A stretch of DNA of 24,982 nt from assembly GCA_016303095.1 (NCBI GenBank), contig JAEDMH010000015.1, forward strand, positions 1 through 24,982, in the 5' to 3' direction. The notes beneath the pieces were generated by a model. That model saw nothing but the letters and a program-made list of their open reading frames with translations. It ran no database searches and was not told where the DNA came from. A program made the position numbers and the translations under genes. Shown piece after piece: positions 14,324 to 23,061 of the stretch. Numbering within the stretch: the first letter of the stretch is position 1; each line of letters starts with the position of its first letter. The DNA is from Lentisphaeria bacterium. Lineage in GTDB: Bacteria > Verrucomicrobiota > Lentisphaeria > Oligosphaerales > Oligosphaeraceae.

Positions 14324-17032
14324 ATGAAAAACTCGTTGATTATCCGCTGGATTGTCATCCTGGCCATCGTCCTGGGCTGGGGCTTGTCCATCTTTCCCAT
14401 GAAGGACCGGGATCTGCGTGCGGAGTTCGACCGGATTTCCGCCAAGAGCGTGGCGAAGTTGCAGAAGGATGCCCAGGAGGCGGAGCAGCTTCAGGGGAAG
14501 TTGGCGGCGGTGGCGGATCGCGCCTCCAAGGAATACCAGGATCTGTCCAAGAAGCTGGAGAAGACCAAGGCCACCACGGGCATTTCGGCGGCGGAGGCCC
14601 TGAAGGAGTGGCAGGAACTGCAACGGCGCATGGACAATCTGGACAACGGGAAGGATCTGGCCGGCAATCCCCGTCCGGAAGGCAAGCTCTCCTCCTACAA
14701 GGTGCTGGAGGAGGCCGCCCGGGGAGACTACAATGAATATCGCCCCATCCGCCTGGTGAACTTCATTCCCGTTCCCCATGTGAAGAGCGTCAACAACAAA
14801 ACCGTCCTCCGCTATTTGAGAAACCGCACCGCCGGCAAGCTGCACCTGGGACTGGATCTTCAGGGCGGCACCGAGTTCGTGGTCTCCTTCAGCGACAAGA
14901 ATCTCCCCGATGGCGTCACCAGCGAAATCGTCCGGGACCAGATCCTGGAAATCCTCCGGAACCGGCTGGACAAGAGCGGCGTCACCGAGCCGGAATTGAA
15001 GGGCATCACCGAAACCGACATCTCCATCCGCATGCCCTCCGTGGACGAGGGAGACAAGACCGGCATCCGCGCCACCATCCGGGATGCGGCGAAGCTCCAG
15101 TTCTATCTGGTGAGCCAGAACGACGCCGCCCTGGTGCAGCAGTATGAGAGCGATCCCACCTTCGTGACTCCTCCCGATGTGATCCGGAAGGATATTGTGG
15201 AGGAGCGCAATGGCGAGGAGTTCACCCGCACCGTCTTCCTGGAGCGCACCCCGGCTCCCATTCGGGGCGAGGATATCAAGAGCGCCTTCGCCACCGCCGA
15301 CGAGTTCGGACGCTGGCTGATCTCCATGTCCTTCAACGAGCGCGGGGCTGTGGCCTTCGGAGAAGTCACCGGAGCCAACGTGGGGCGCCGTCTGGCCATC
15401 GTCCTGGACGACACCTGCTACTCCGATCCCCGGATCAACGGGGCTATCACCGGGGGCAGCGCCCAGATTACCGGATCCTTCACCCTGGAGGAGGCCAAGC
15501 GTCTGGCGGGAGTCATCAGCTCCGGCAATCTCCCCGTCTCCATTGACATCTCCTCCGAGTTCGGCACCGAGCCTTCCCTGGGCGCGGACTCCGTCCACTC
15601 CGGCCTCTTTGCCGGCCTCTTCGGCTTGGCCATTGTCTTGATCTTCATGGTGGCCTACTATCGCTTCTGCGGCTTGGTGGCGGACATTGCCTTGTTGGTG
15701 AACACGGTTCTGGTGCTGGGCACCATGGCGATCCTGAAGGCCACCATCACCATGCCGGGCATTGCCGGCATGGTTCTCACCGTGGGCATGGCCGTGGATG
15801 CCAACGTGCTGATCTTCGAGCATGTGCGGGAGGAGTTGCGGAAGGGATGCAGCGTGGAGAATGCCATCCGCAGCGGATACTCCGGCGCCTTCGGGGCCAT
15901 CTTTGACTCCAACCTCACCACCCTGCTCACCTGCTGGATGCTCTATGTCTTCGGCTCTGGCACCGTCCAAGGCTTCGCCGTGACCCTGGCCTTCGGTGTG
16001 CTGGCCTCCATGTTCACCGCTCTCTTCATGACCCGGGCCATCTTCGATCTCCTCCTCTACAAGGGATGCTTGAAGAGCATTTCCATGGGGGAGATGAAGT
16101 TCCTTCGGGATTCCAGCTACGACTTCGTGAAGTTCATGAAGCCCGCCGTGATTCTCTCTGTCTGTCTGGTGGTGATCTCCCTCATCGGATTCTGCGTCCG
16201 GGGCGGAAGCCTCATGGGCATTGACTTCGCTGGCGGCACCCAGATCACCTATAGCTGCGACGGCCAGGATCCCCAGGTGGCTTCCGTCCGCCAGTATCTG
16301 GCCGACAAGGGCTATGGGAATGCCAAAGTGGGCTACAAGCGGGGACAGTCCGGCAACACGGAACTGGAAATCGTGGTGCCCCAGCTCCACGAGACTCCCG
16401 ATGTCTTCAGCGAAAATCTGGACACCACCTTCCCGGAGTGCAAGCTGACCCAGGCTTCCATCTACCAGGTGGGCCCCTCCGTGGGCAGCAAGTTCCGCAG
16501 CGATTCCTTCAAGGCGGCCTTCTTCTCCTTCATCCTGGCCTGCATCTACCTGGCCTTCCGCTTCCAGTGGATGTATGGCGTGGCTGCCGTGGTGGCCGTG
16601 GTCCACGACGTGGTGGTCTCCGCCGGCATCTTCTTCCTGGTCTTCCAGGGAGAACTCTCTCTGACCACGGTGGCCGGCTTCCTGACCATCATCGGCTACT
16701 CCCTGAACAACACCATTGTCATCTTCGACCGCATCCGCAGCGAGGCGGAAAGCCATACCCAGATGACCTATGGACAGCTGATCAACAGCGCCATCAATGC
16801 CACGCTCTCCCGCACGATCCTCACCACTCTCACCACCCTCTTTGTGGTGCTGACTCTCATGATCTTCGGCGGCGGCGTGATTCTGGACTTCGCCTTGGTG
16901 ATGCTCTTCGGCCTGATCTGCGGCACCTTCTCCAGCCTCTTCCTCTCCACCGCCTTCATCCGCCGCTGGCATAAGCGCAGCGTTCAGGACAAGAATGCCG
17001 CCGCGGCAGCCGCCCGCCTGAAGAAGGCCTAG
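14324..17032 (+). CDS. secDF: Fused protein translocase subunit SecDF
   Basis: This inner-membrane RND-superfamily protein uses the proton gradient to help pull secreted proteins across the membrane. The 902 residues contain a full SecD followed by SecF. In SecD: TM1 (7-25), an extra helical, coiled-coil-like segment (about 30-105), LGLDLQGG (175-182), the periplasmic P1 region, and the TM bundle with GMAVDANVLIFEHVREEL, where D492 is the expected proton-relay residue. In SecF: MGIDFAGG (D634) and GYSLNNTIVIFDRIR (D802). SecDF fusions occur in several phyla including Bacillota and PVC bacteria. The start is the ATG directly after a C/T-rich leader; there is no Shine-Dalgarno sequence. yajC upstream is probably in the same transcript. 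Confidence 0.96.
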   Translation: MKNSLIIRWIVILAIVLGWGLSIFPMKDRDLRAEFDRISAKSVAKLQKDAQEAEQLQGKLAAVADRASKEYQDLSKKLEKTKATTGISAAEALKEWQELQRRMDNLDNGKDLAGNPRPEGKLSSYKVLEEAARGDYNEYRPIRLVNFIPVPHVKSVNNKTVLRYLRNRTAGKLHLGLDLQGGTEFVVSFSDKNLPDGVTSEIVRDQILEILRNRLDKSGVTEPELKGITETDISIRMPSVDEGDKTGIRATIRDAAKLQFYLVSQNDAALVQQYESDPTFVTPPDVIRKDIVEERNGEEFTRTVFLERTPAPIRGEDIKSAFATADEFGRWLISMSFNERGAVAFGEVTGANVGRRLAIVLDDTCYSDPRINGAITGGSAQITGSFTLEEAKRLAGVISSGNLPVSIDISSEFGTEPSLGADSVHSGLFAGLFGLAIVLIFMVAYYRFCGLVADIALLVNTVLVLGTMAILKATITMPGIAGMVLTVGMAVDANVLIFEHVREELRKGCSVENAIRSGYSGAFGAIFDSNLTTLLTCWMLYVFGSGTVQGFAVTLAFGVLASMFTALFMTRAIFDLLLYKGCLKSISMGEMKFLRDSSYDFVKFMKPAVILSVCLVVISLIGFCVRGGSLMGIDFAGGTQITYSCDGQDPQVASVRQYLADKGYGNAKVGYKRGQSGNTELEIVVPQLHETPDVFSENLDTTFPECKLTQASIYQVGPSVGSKFRSDSFKAAFFSFILACIYLAFRFQWMYGVAAVVAVVHDVVVSAGIFFLVFQGELSLTTVAGFLTIIGYSLNNTIVIFDRIRSEAESHTQMTYGQLINSAINATLSRTILTTLTTLFVVLTLMIFGGGVILDFALVMLFGLICGTFSSLFLSTAFIRRWHKRSVQDKNAAAAAARLKKA

Positions 17033-17129
17033 GAGTCTCCGCCCTTCTCTTCCTCTCCTTTTTCTGAGGGTTCGCCCTTGGGGAGAACGGGGGGGGGGAG
17101 GGGAAAAATCCCGAGGTGGTTTCCGGCGT

Positions 17130-17157
17130 TTGCAGTTCCAAGGCAAGAGGCTAAATT
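17130..17157 (+). promoter_or_regulatory. Putative promoter of tRNA-Pro
   Basis: TTGCAG (17130-17135), a 16-base spacer and TAAATT (17152-17157), followed by ACC. The expected transcription start is about 15 bases before the mature tRNA. The box pair and spacer copy the yajC promoter. Confidence 0.6.
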
Positions 17158-17178
17158 ACCCCGGATTCCCGCTTGAGG

Positions 17179-17257
<79 letters not shown>

Positions 17258-17263
17258 TTTTCC

Positions 17264-17298
17264 CCCATCATGGGACTTGTTCCTATGATGGGTTTTTT
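17264..17298 (+). terminator. Rho-independent terminator of tRNA-Pro
   Basis: CCCATCAT (17264-17271) pairs with ATGATGGG (17285-17292). The stem continues inward through GGGA/TCCT (one G-T) to 12 pairs with a CTTGT loop, and six T residues follow. It is the only textbook intrinsic terminator in the window. Confidence 0.93.
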
Positions 17299-17327
17299 GT
17301 TATTCCACCGGGAATCTGATTTTCTAT

Positions 17328-17336
17328 TGGTATATT
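17328..17336 (+). promoter_or_regulatory. Possible extended -10 promoter of the GH20 gene
   Basis: TGG-TATATT lies 45 bases before the ATG and just after the tRNA terminator. No convincing -35 is present, but the TGn extension can substitute for it. Confidence 0.45.
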
Positions 17337-17381
17337 TCCATTCCGCAAGACATTTCGAAACCCCTATTCTCGTCTACGACC

Positions 17382-20300
17382 ATGAAGACGATCTTCTCCC
17401 GCTATTCTCTCCTCGTGCTCTGCCTCTCCTTGGCGCTCTCCCTCTCTGGCCAAAATCTGATTCCCAATCCCCGCTTTCAGGAGGGAGCAGAGCAGAACGG
17501 CATCCCCAACGGATGGTACTACGATTCCCCGGAATATGTGAAATCCCGGTATGGAGTAGAGGAGGAGGAGGGGCGTCCTTGCTTCCGCATTGAGCGTCTT
17601 GCCCCCGGGGACGGACTCTGCCGCATCTCCACCAACATGGACACCATCCGTCCCCAGGCCAACTACCTCTTCTCCCTGGATGTGAAGAGTCTGGGAAATT
17701 CCGCCGAACTCTATCTCTATGACTATTCGACGGACGGAAAGTATGAAACCAAGGTCTTTTCCGTGCCTAGGAACAAAGAGGAATGGCAGAGTCTCTCCTT
17801 TTTCTGGAGCAGCCGGGAGAACACCGCCAGAATCAAGCTTTCTCTGGTGGCGGGAAAGGCGGCTGGGCCCGTCTTTTATGGCAATCTCCGCCTGATTTGC
17901 GTGGATGATCCCACCCAGGTGAATTTGCCTGTCCTGCCCATGGCGCCTGCTCTGGAAGCCGGAGAAGAGGATGCCGCCTGGGAATGGGCCTACGAAACCA
18001 CGCCCTATCTCCAAATCGGCAAGGACACCTCCTTGCCGGTCACCGCCCTCACCACCGCTCGCCTGGGATATGCCCAGGGGGAGCTCCACATCCTGGTGAA
18101 GGCCCAGGAATCCCGTCCCCAAGATCGGATCCAGGGAAAGGAGACCCTGTGGCAGAACGACACCCTGGAGCTCTTCCTGCGGGATCCCGTCACCAACATG
18201 ACCTACCATTTGGGCGTGACTCCGGGAGGGGAGCAGGGAACGGAGGTGGTGAATCAGGAACGGGTGGCCGGCTTCGCCAAGGATTGGTACTCCCAGGACA
18301 CCACCGCCGCCACCATGGCGGATGTCCAGCCCTTGGCCTTCCGCTCCCATGTCCAGGATACGCCCGAGGGATGGCGGGCCCATTTCATCATTCCGCTGAC
18401 CCAGCAGAACCTGGAGTCCCGTCGGGAGTTGGCATTGCTGCTGGCCCGTGGGCGGAAGACCTCCGGGGGAGAGGAGTACAGTTCCTGGGGACGTACCACA
18501 GGGGACTTTTTCAAGGACAGCCAGGGCTTTGCCTCGGTGGCCATGCCCGTGGTTTCCGCCTCCTCCTCCTCTTTTGCTCCCCTGGCTGCGCCATCCGCCG
18601 TTTTGCCGGAGTCCCTGGTGGTGCCCGCGCCCCAGCAAGCGGTCTTCCAGGAGTCTGTGCTTTCCTTTGCCGCCCCCTTGTCCATCGCGGCTCCCAATGA
18701 CAAGGCATACTTGGCGGCTCGTCAGATGATGCTGGCCCAGTTCCATCAGGAGCCCCGCCGGGCGGCGGGCGCCGAGGAGGCGCAGGTGCTTCTGGTGCTC
18801 GAGGAGGAGTGGAAGGAGTCGGCGTTGGCGGAACGAGAGGAGTGGCAGCGTAGGGAAGCCTATCGGCTGGAGGCCACGGACAAGGGGCAGGTGCGGATTC
18901 AGGCAGTGAGTCACCGGGGGCTGGTGAACGGCTTGGCCACGCTTTGCCAGATGCTGACGCCCCAGCAGGATGGCACCCTGGTTTGCCGCCAGGCCAAGAT
19001 CCTGGATTGGCCCGACCTGGAATACCGGGGATGGCACAGCCTCTCCCCCTCCAGCGACGCCGAGGTGCCCCTCACCCTCCAGTTCATTGACACCCTGGCT
19101 TCCCTGAAATTCAACTGGTTCTCCCTCCAGTTCGATGGACGCTTCGCCTACGAGAGACATCCAGAGCTGGCCAACTGGAATGCCTCTTCCAAGGAGTCCC
19201 ACCGGAAGATCGCGGCCCGGCTGGAGCTCTACGACATCCAGGTGATCCCCATGAACCAGTTCCTCTCCCATTTCCGCCATTTCCTCCGAAAGCCGGAACT
19301 GCGGAGATTTGCGGAAATCCAAAAGCCGGAAAAGGAAACCCCCTTCACCTATTGGAACTACTGCCCCCGCCATCCGGAAATCCATGACCTGGTCTTCGAC
19401 ATGATCGACGAGCATCTGGAGTGCTACCCCCAGGCCAAGTGGTATCATGTGGGCATGGACGAGGCCACCTTCGAGCCCTTCGGGGTGTGCGAACGGTGCC
19501 GGGATACCTCCGGCGGAGAACTCTACGCCGAGGAGGTGCTCCGGCTCCATGACTACGTGGTGAAGCAAAAGGGACTGCGCATGGCCATGTGGTGCGACCA
19601 GCTGGAGGTGCAGCGCAACGGCGGCACCAAACCCTACAACACCGCAGAAGCACTCCCCTTGATCCCCCGGGATGTGGTCATCTTCGATTGGCATTACCGG
19701 GAAACCCCGGAGAACCCCACAGTGAAGTTCTTTATGGACGAGGGCTTCCAGGTCATCGCCTGCGGCTGGTATTTCCCGGAGAACGTGGTGCCCCTGGCCG
19801 AGGAGGCCTATCGCCAAAAGGCCTTGGGATACGGAGGGACGACTTGGACGTTTATGAACGAAATCCGCCAAAGTTCCCACTTGATGACCTCCGTGGTGCT
19901 GGGTGCGGAACGGAGTTGGAACGCCCATGGGCCGACCTTGGCCCAACTTCCCTATATTCCCCTGGAAATCTTCGTGAAGCTCCACGACGGCCGAGAGGAG
20001 AATCCCCCGGAAAAGTTCCTCCCCATCCCCCTGGAGGACGCCGCCAATATGACCCTGGCGGGAGATTCCTGGAAGAGCTGGATGGGGCTGGGGCCGGAAA
20101 GCGATTGCTCCGCCCTCCCCACAGGCCTCCAGTGGTTCAAGAACATCCCCTTCTACATCTCCCCCAATAAACTGGGCGCTGTGGCCACGCGGGATGAATC
20201 CCTGGAGATGCGGCGGTATCCCAAGGCGGTGAAGGGAATCCCTGTGGGGATGGCCGCCCGGGAACTGGTCTTCCTCCAAACCGCCACCCGCCCGCCCATC

Positions 20301-20615
20301 GTGGTGCGGGAACGGGGCAAGGATCCGGAAAAACCCACCAATCTGGGAGCTTATGTGATCCATTATCAGGACGGCGAATCTCTGTCCATCCCCTTGAATT
20401 GGGAGGAGAACATCACCCACTGGAATGCCCAAATGCCTTCCGCCTTCAATCTCCCCCTGTGGCAGGGCCTCACGCCTGAGGGCGCCAGAATCGCCCTGGA
20501 AGGACTCCGCTGGAAGAATCCGCGCCCCGAAGTGCCCATCGTCTCCGTGGATCTGGAATCCCTGGAGGGAAAATCCGCCCCCGTTCTCCTGGCCATCACC
20601 GCCATTCTGGAATAA
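17382..20615 (+). CDS. Large secreted GH20-type glycosidase with N-terminal carbohydrate-binding modules
   Basis: This is probably an exported beta-N-acetylhexosaminidase-like enzyme that trims host or environmental glycans. An N-terminal signal peptide (1-24, SLLVLCLSLALSLSG) lacks a lipobox. Residues about 25-190 form a jelly-roll, CBM4/9-like domain (NLIPNPRFQ opening). Residues about 195-395 resemble a CBM9/DOMON module (NDTLELFLRDP, WRAHFIIPL). Residues about 415-540 are the GH20 N-terminal alpha/beta domain, and about 545-830 the catalytic barrel with HVGMDEATF, where D693-E694 match the GH20 catalytic pair. Residues about 850-1077 form an extra beta-rich domain (IPVGMAARELVFLQT, YVIHYQDGESLSIPL). 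The family motifs RGxxLDxxR and HIGGDE are poorly kept, so activity on true HexNAc substrates is uncertain. It has its own promoter; the ATG lacks a Shine-Dalgarno sequence. Confidence 0.85.
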   Translation: MKTIFSRYSLLVLCLSLALSLSGQNLIPNPRFQEGAEQNGIPNGWYYDSPEYVKSRYGVEEEEGRPCFRIERLAPGDGLCRISTNMDTIRPQANYLFSLDVKSLGNSAELYLYDYSTDGKYETKVFSVPRNKEEWQSLSFFWSSRENTARIKLSLVAGKAAGPVFYGNLRLICVDDPTQVNLPVLPMAPALEAGEEDAAWEWAYETTPYLQIGKDTSLPVTALTTARLGYAQGELHILVKAQESRPQDRIQGKETLWQNDTLELFLRDPVTNMTYHLGVTPGGEQGTEVVNQERVAGFAKDWYSQDTTAATMADVQPLAFRSHVQDTPEGWRAHFIIPLTQQNLESRRELALLLARGRKTSGGEEYSSWGRTTGDFFKDSQGFASVAMPVVSASSSSFAPLAAPSAVLPESLVVPAPQQAVFQESVLSFAAPLSIAAPNDKAYLAARQMMLAQFHQEPRRAAGAEEAQVLLVLEEEWKESALAEREEWQRREAYRLEATDKGQVRIQAVSHRGLVNGLATLCQMLTPQQDGTLVCRQAKILDWPDLEYRGWHSLSPSSDAEVPLTLQFIDTLASLKFNWFSLQFDGRFAYERHPELANWNASSKESHRKIAARLELYDIQVIPMNQFLSHFRHFLRKPELRRFAEIQKPEKETPFTYWNYCPRHPEIHDLVFDMIDEHLECYPQAKWYHVGMDEATFEPFGVCERCRDTSGGELYAEEVLRLHDYVVKQKGLRMAMWCDQLEVQRNGGTKPYNTAEALPLIPRDVVIFDWHYRETPENPTVKFFMDEGFQVIACGWYFPENVVPLAEEAYRQKALGYGGTTWTFMNEIRQSSHLMTSVVLGAERSWNAHGPTLAQLPYIPLEIFVKLHDGREENPPEKFLPIPLEDAANMTLAGDSWKSWMGLGPESDCSALPTGLQWFKNIPFYISPNKLGAVATRDESLEMRRYPKAVKGIPVGMAARELVFLQTATRPPIVVRERGKDPEKPTNLGAYVIHYQDGESLSIPLNWEENITHWNAQMPSAFNLPLWQGLTPEGARIALEGLRWKNPRPEVPIVSVDLESLEGKSAPVLLAITAILE

Positions 20616-20993
20616 CGCCCACGAATGACGGCGGGAGAAGCCCAGGCCAATTCTTAGCTCCCACCCCCCCCCCGCTCTCTGTTTTTTGGGGGGGCATGGG
20701 GCTCAGGCAAGGCTTCCCCGACCCCGCTCTTCTTTTGCCCTGTTTTCTCTCTTAACCGAGGAGAAAACGGGAATGAGGATATGGCCTGAATTGTGGCTCA
20801 TTTTCCTCCCGGAAAACGCCAAGGGAAACGTATTTTATAGAAGAACTCAGATTCCCTGTTTTTGGCAAGAAAAACGGCGGAAAAACATTTTTTCTTGGCG
20901 AAGAAAGAATATCATATTATTTTATCCATTGTATTTCTCACATGAACGTCTTCTGACGTGTACAATCCGTACCTGTTAAAAAGGAAATTGGAG
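20616..20993. other. Intergenic region upstream of the SPFH-TIR cassette
   Basis: 378 bases with no gene. The left part is GC-rich with a C10 run (20664-20673) and a G7 run (20688-20694) that can pair around a T-rich loop. From about 20780 the composition turns markedly AT-rich, unlike the rest of the window. This part contains a 9-bp inverted repeat and probable promoter elements. A 97-codon open frame at 20686-20979 has no RBS and a protein-unlike composition; I regard it as chance. Confidence 0.6.
20866..20923 (+). promoter_or_regulatory. Inverted repeat overlapping a possible promoter of the cassette
   Basis: CAAGAAAAA (20866-20874) and TTTTTCTTG (20889-20897) form a perfect 9-bp inverted repeat with a 14-base loop. 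The right arm overlaps TTGGCG (20895-20900), which with TATTTT (20918-20923, 17-base spacer) could be a promoter. A repressor bound to the repeat would block that -35 box; this is inference. Confidence 0.4.
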
Positions 20994-20996
20994 ATG
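20981..20996 (+). promoter_or_regulatory. RBS deciding the start of the SPFH gene
   Basis: AAGGA (20981-20985) lies eight bases before ATG 20994. A GTG at 20958 in the same frame would add 12 residues but has no ribosome binding site. Confidence 0.7.
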
Positions 20997-22328
20997 AGTA
21001 CGCAGGAACAAATTGCCCAGATCATCCAATACGAGGGAGATAATCAGACCTTCCTTTGGAAGCATCCCACGGAGGACTTCTACGCTGGCTCCCAGTTGAT
21101 TGTTCATGAATCCCAGGAGGCCGTCTTCTTCATGAACGGCCAGGCCCTGGATACCTTCGGGCCGGGGCGCCACACCCTGGAAACCCAGAACATGCCTCTG
21201 GTTTCCCGCCTCTTCAGCGCGCCCACAGGGGGACGCACCCCCTTCCACTGCGAGATCTATTTCATCAACAAGACGGAGCAGATGGCCATCAAATGGGGGA
21301 CGGACACGAAGATGGAATACGTGGAGCCCGTCTACGGCTTTCCCATCCAGCTGGGAGCCTGCGGCGAGATGTGCCTTCAGGTGGAGGATGGACGCAAACT
21401 CCTGACCAAGGTGGTGGGAACGGAGCGGGGAATCGGCCAGTCCCAGCTGATCCAGAAGTTCCGCGCCTTCCTGATGACCCGGGTCAAACCCTATCTGGTC
21501 ACCCTGATTCGGAAGGACCAGCTGAACATCTTCCAAATTGACGAGCGGCTCCAGGAGATCTCGGCGGCGCTGCGGGAGATGCTGACCGGGGATTTCCGGG
21601 AATACGGCATGTCCTTGACCCAGTTTCTGGTGACCACCATCGTCAAGCCCGAGGAGGACAAGAACTACCAGCGCTTCAAGCAGCTGCATTTCCGCCAGTA
21701 TGCGGATGTGGCCGAGGCCAAATTGCGTCAGCAGATCGGGGTCATTGAGCAGCAGACTGCCGCTCAGCGCATGGTCATCGAGGCGGAGGGCATTGCCCGG
21801 AAGCGTCAGGTGGAGGGATATACCTACCAGGATGAGCGGGGCTTTGACGTGGCGGAACGGGTGGCCAGCAACCAGGCCGTGGGCCAGTTGACCAACATGG
21901 GAATTGGTCTGGGCATGGTCTCGGGCATTGGCGCTCCTTTGAGCGGCGCCGTGGGCGGCATGATGTCCCAGGCAGTGGGCAAAACCCTGGGTGGCGGAAC
22001 CCCTGTGGGCGGAACCCCGGCGGTAGGGGTGGCGGTTCCCGTCGGAAGCGGGGCTTTGGCGGCGTCTCCGGAAAAGTGTGCGGCCTGCGGCGCCTCCCTG
22101 CCCACGGGGGCGAAGTTCTGCTCCGCCTGCGGGGCGAAGGCCGCTGTTGCGGTGCCCGCTTCGGAGGAAGCCCTGTGCGTGGCCTGTGGCGCGAAGATTC
22201 CCAAGGCCAGGTTTTGTCCGGAGTGCGGGGCGCCCCAGGAGGCGAAGTGTCCGAAATGCGGCAAGGTGGCGTCTCCCGGCACCAAGTTCTGTCCGGAGTG
22301 CGGAACCAGCCTTGTGAAGGAGAAATAA
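20994..22328 (+). CDS. SPFH/band-7 domain protein with three C-terminal zinc ribbons (YdjI-like)
   Basis: This is probably a membrane-associated scaffold. The 444 residues have an SPFH core of the 'virion core protein-like' type (about 10-260, with VFFMNGQALDTFGPGRHTL, IYFINKTEQMAIKWGT and GTERGIGQSQLIQKFRAF). A helical stretch follows (about 220-275, AEAKLRQQIGVIEQQTAAQRMVIEAEGIARKRQ), then a Gly/Ala-rich linker (about 300-355), then six CxxC pairs from C362 onward: CAAC-CSAC, CVAC-CPEC and CPKC-CPEC, i.e. three zinc ribbons. Bacillus YdjI has a related SPFH plus zinc-ribbon layout and works in a membrane-stress complex with PspA-like proteins; extending this role here is inference. Shine-Dalgarno and ATG at 20994 set the start. 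It is followed after four bases by the TM gene. Confidence 0.88.
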   Translation: MSTQEQIAQIIQYEGDNQTFLWKHPTEDFYAGSQLIVHESQEAVFFMNGQALDTFGPGRHTLETQNMPLVSRLFSAPTGGRTPFHCEIYFINKTEQMAIKWGTDTKMEYVEPVYGFPIQLGACGEMCLQVEDGRKLLTKVVGTERGIGQSQLIQKFRAFLMTRVKPYLVTLIRKDQLNIFQIDERLQEISAALREMLTGDFREYGMSLTQFLVTTIVKPEEDKNYQRFKQLHFRQYADVAEAKLRQQIGVIEQQTAAQRMVIEAEGIARKRQVEGYTYQDERGFDVAERVASNQAVGQLTNMGIGLGMVSGIGAPLSGAVGGMMSQAVGKTLGGGTPVGGTPAVGVAVPVGSGALAASPEKCAACGASLPTGAKFCSACGAKAAVAVPASEEALCVACGAKIPKARFCPECGAPQEAKCPKCGKVASPGTKFCPECGTSLVKEK

Positions 22329-22332
22329 CACC

Positions 22333-23025
22333 ATGCAGAACAAAAATACGATTCGGATTCTTCTGGCCACGGGACTGGGCGTGTTGCTGTGGACGGCCCT
22401 CTACTGGGTGTTGCCCAAGGCGATGGTGGTGCACGTCGGCTATGGCTTTGGTCTTCTGGGAATGGGGATGGTCGCAGGCACTCTGCTCCGGGTGGCCCGC
22501 AGCACCAAGGGGAACTACATCCCCCATGTGGCCTTCCCCCTCGTCGCCCTCCGCTATGGGGCGGGCAATCTCCTCCTGACCGGCGTGGTCCTGGGGCTGG
22601 TTCTGGTGGGGAAGATCGCCGTTCCCTGGGTGCTCTTCACCCTCCTCCATGCCGCCTTCCTGGCGTGGTATCTGTGGAAATTCCTGGCCATGGAGGCGGG
22701 ACGGGAGGCGATTCTGGCCACCGGGGAAAAGGCGGAGGCCTGCTGCGAGAATTGGAAGTCCCTTTGCGGGGAGGCGGAGATCCTGGTCAAGACGGCTCCT
22801 GCCCAATTCCAGAAGGAGATTTCCCAAATGCGGGATGCGGTGCGTTATGCCGATCCCGTGAGTCATCCTTCCGTGGCGGAGGTGGAGAATCGGGTGAGGG
22901 CGGCCCTGGCTGGCCTGAAAGAGAGCCTGGCCAAGAATGAGGAAGCTTCGGTTTCCCTGCGTTGCCAGGAGATTCAGGCGGCGGTGCAGGAGCGAAATGT
23001 CTGCCTGAAGTCTCGGAAGCCGTAG
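22333..23025 (+). CDS. Four-TM membrane protein with a helical cytoplasmic tail, unknown function
   Basis: I do not recognise a named family. The 230 residues show four hydrophobic helices (about 9-28, 33-52, 75-95 and 97-116). A hydrophilic, largely helical tail of about 110 residues follows (MEAGREAILATGEKAEACCENW, then heptad-like stretches such as VENRVRAALAGLKESLAKNEEA). The cysteine pair CC and several other cysteines lie in the tail. AAGGAG sits ten bases upstream, within the end of the SPFH gene, and only four bases separate the genes, so they should be cotranslated. A membrane-anchor or adaptor role between the SPFH and TIR proteins is suggested by position only. Confidence 0.75.
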   Translation: MQNKNTIRILLATGLGVLLWTALYWVLPKAMVVHVGYGFGLLGMGMVAGTLLRVARSTKGNYIPHVAFPLVALRYGAGNLLLTGVVLGLVLVGKIAVPWVLFTLLHAAFLAWYLWKFLAMEAGREAILATGEKAEACCENWKSLCGEAEILVKTAPAQFQKEISQMRDAVRYADPVSHPSVAEVENRVRAALAGLKESLAKNEEASVSLRCQEIQAAVQERNVCLKSRKP

Positions 23026-23061
23026 GGCGGGTGGGTGTCGGGCGTCTGTCAGGAAAGGAAG

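Noticed and set aside
20664..20694. Terminator formed by the C10 and G7 runs after GH20
   Set aside because: The T run lies in the loop rather than after the stem, so it does not fit an intrinsic terminator on the + strand.
20686..20979. 97-codon open frame in the intergenic region before the SPFH gene
   Set aside because: No ribosome binding site, composition unlike a protein, and it overlaps the presumed promoter and operator.
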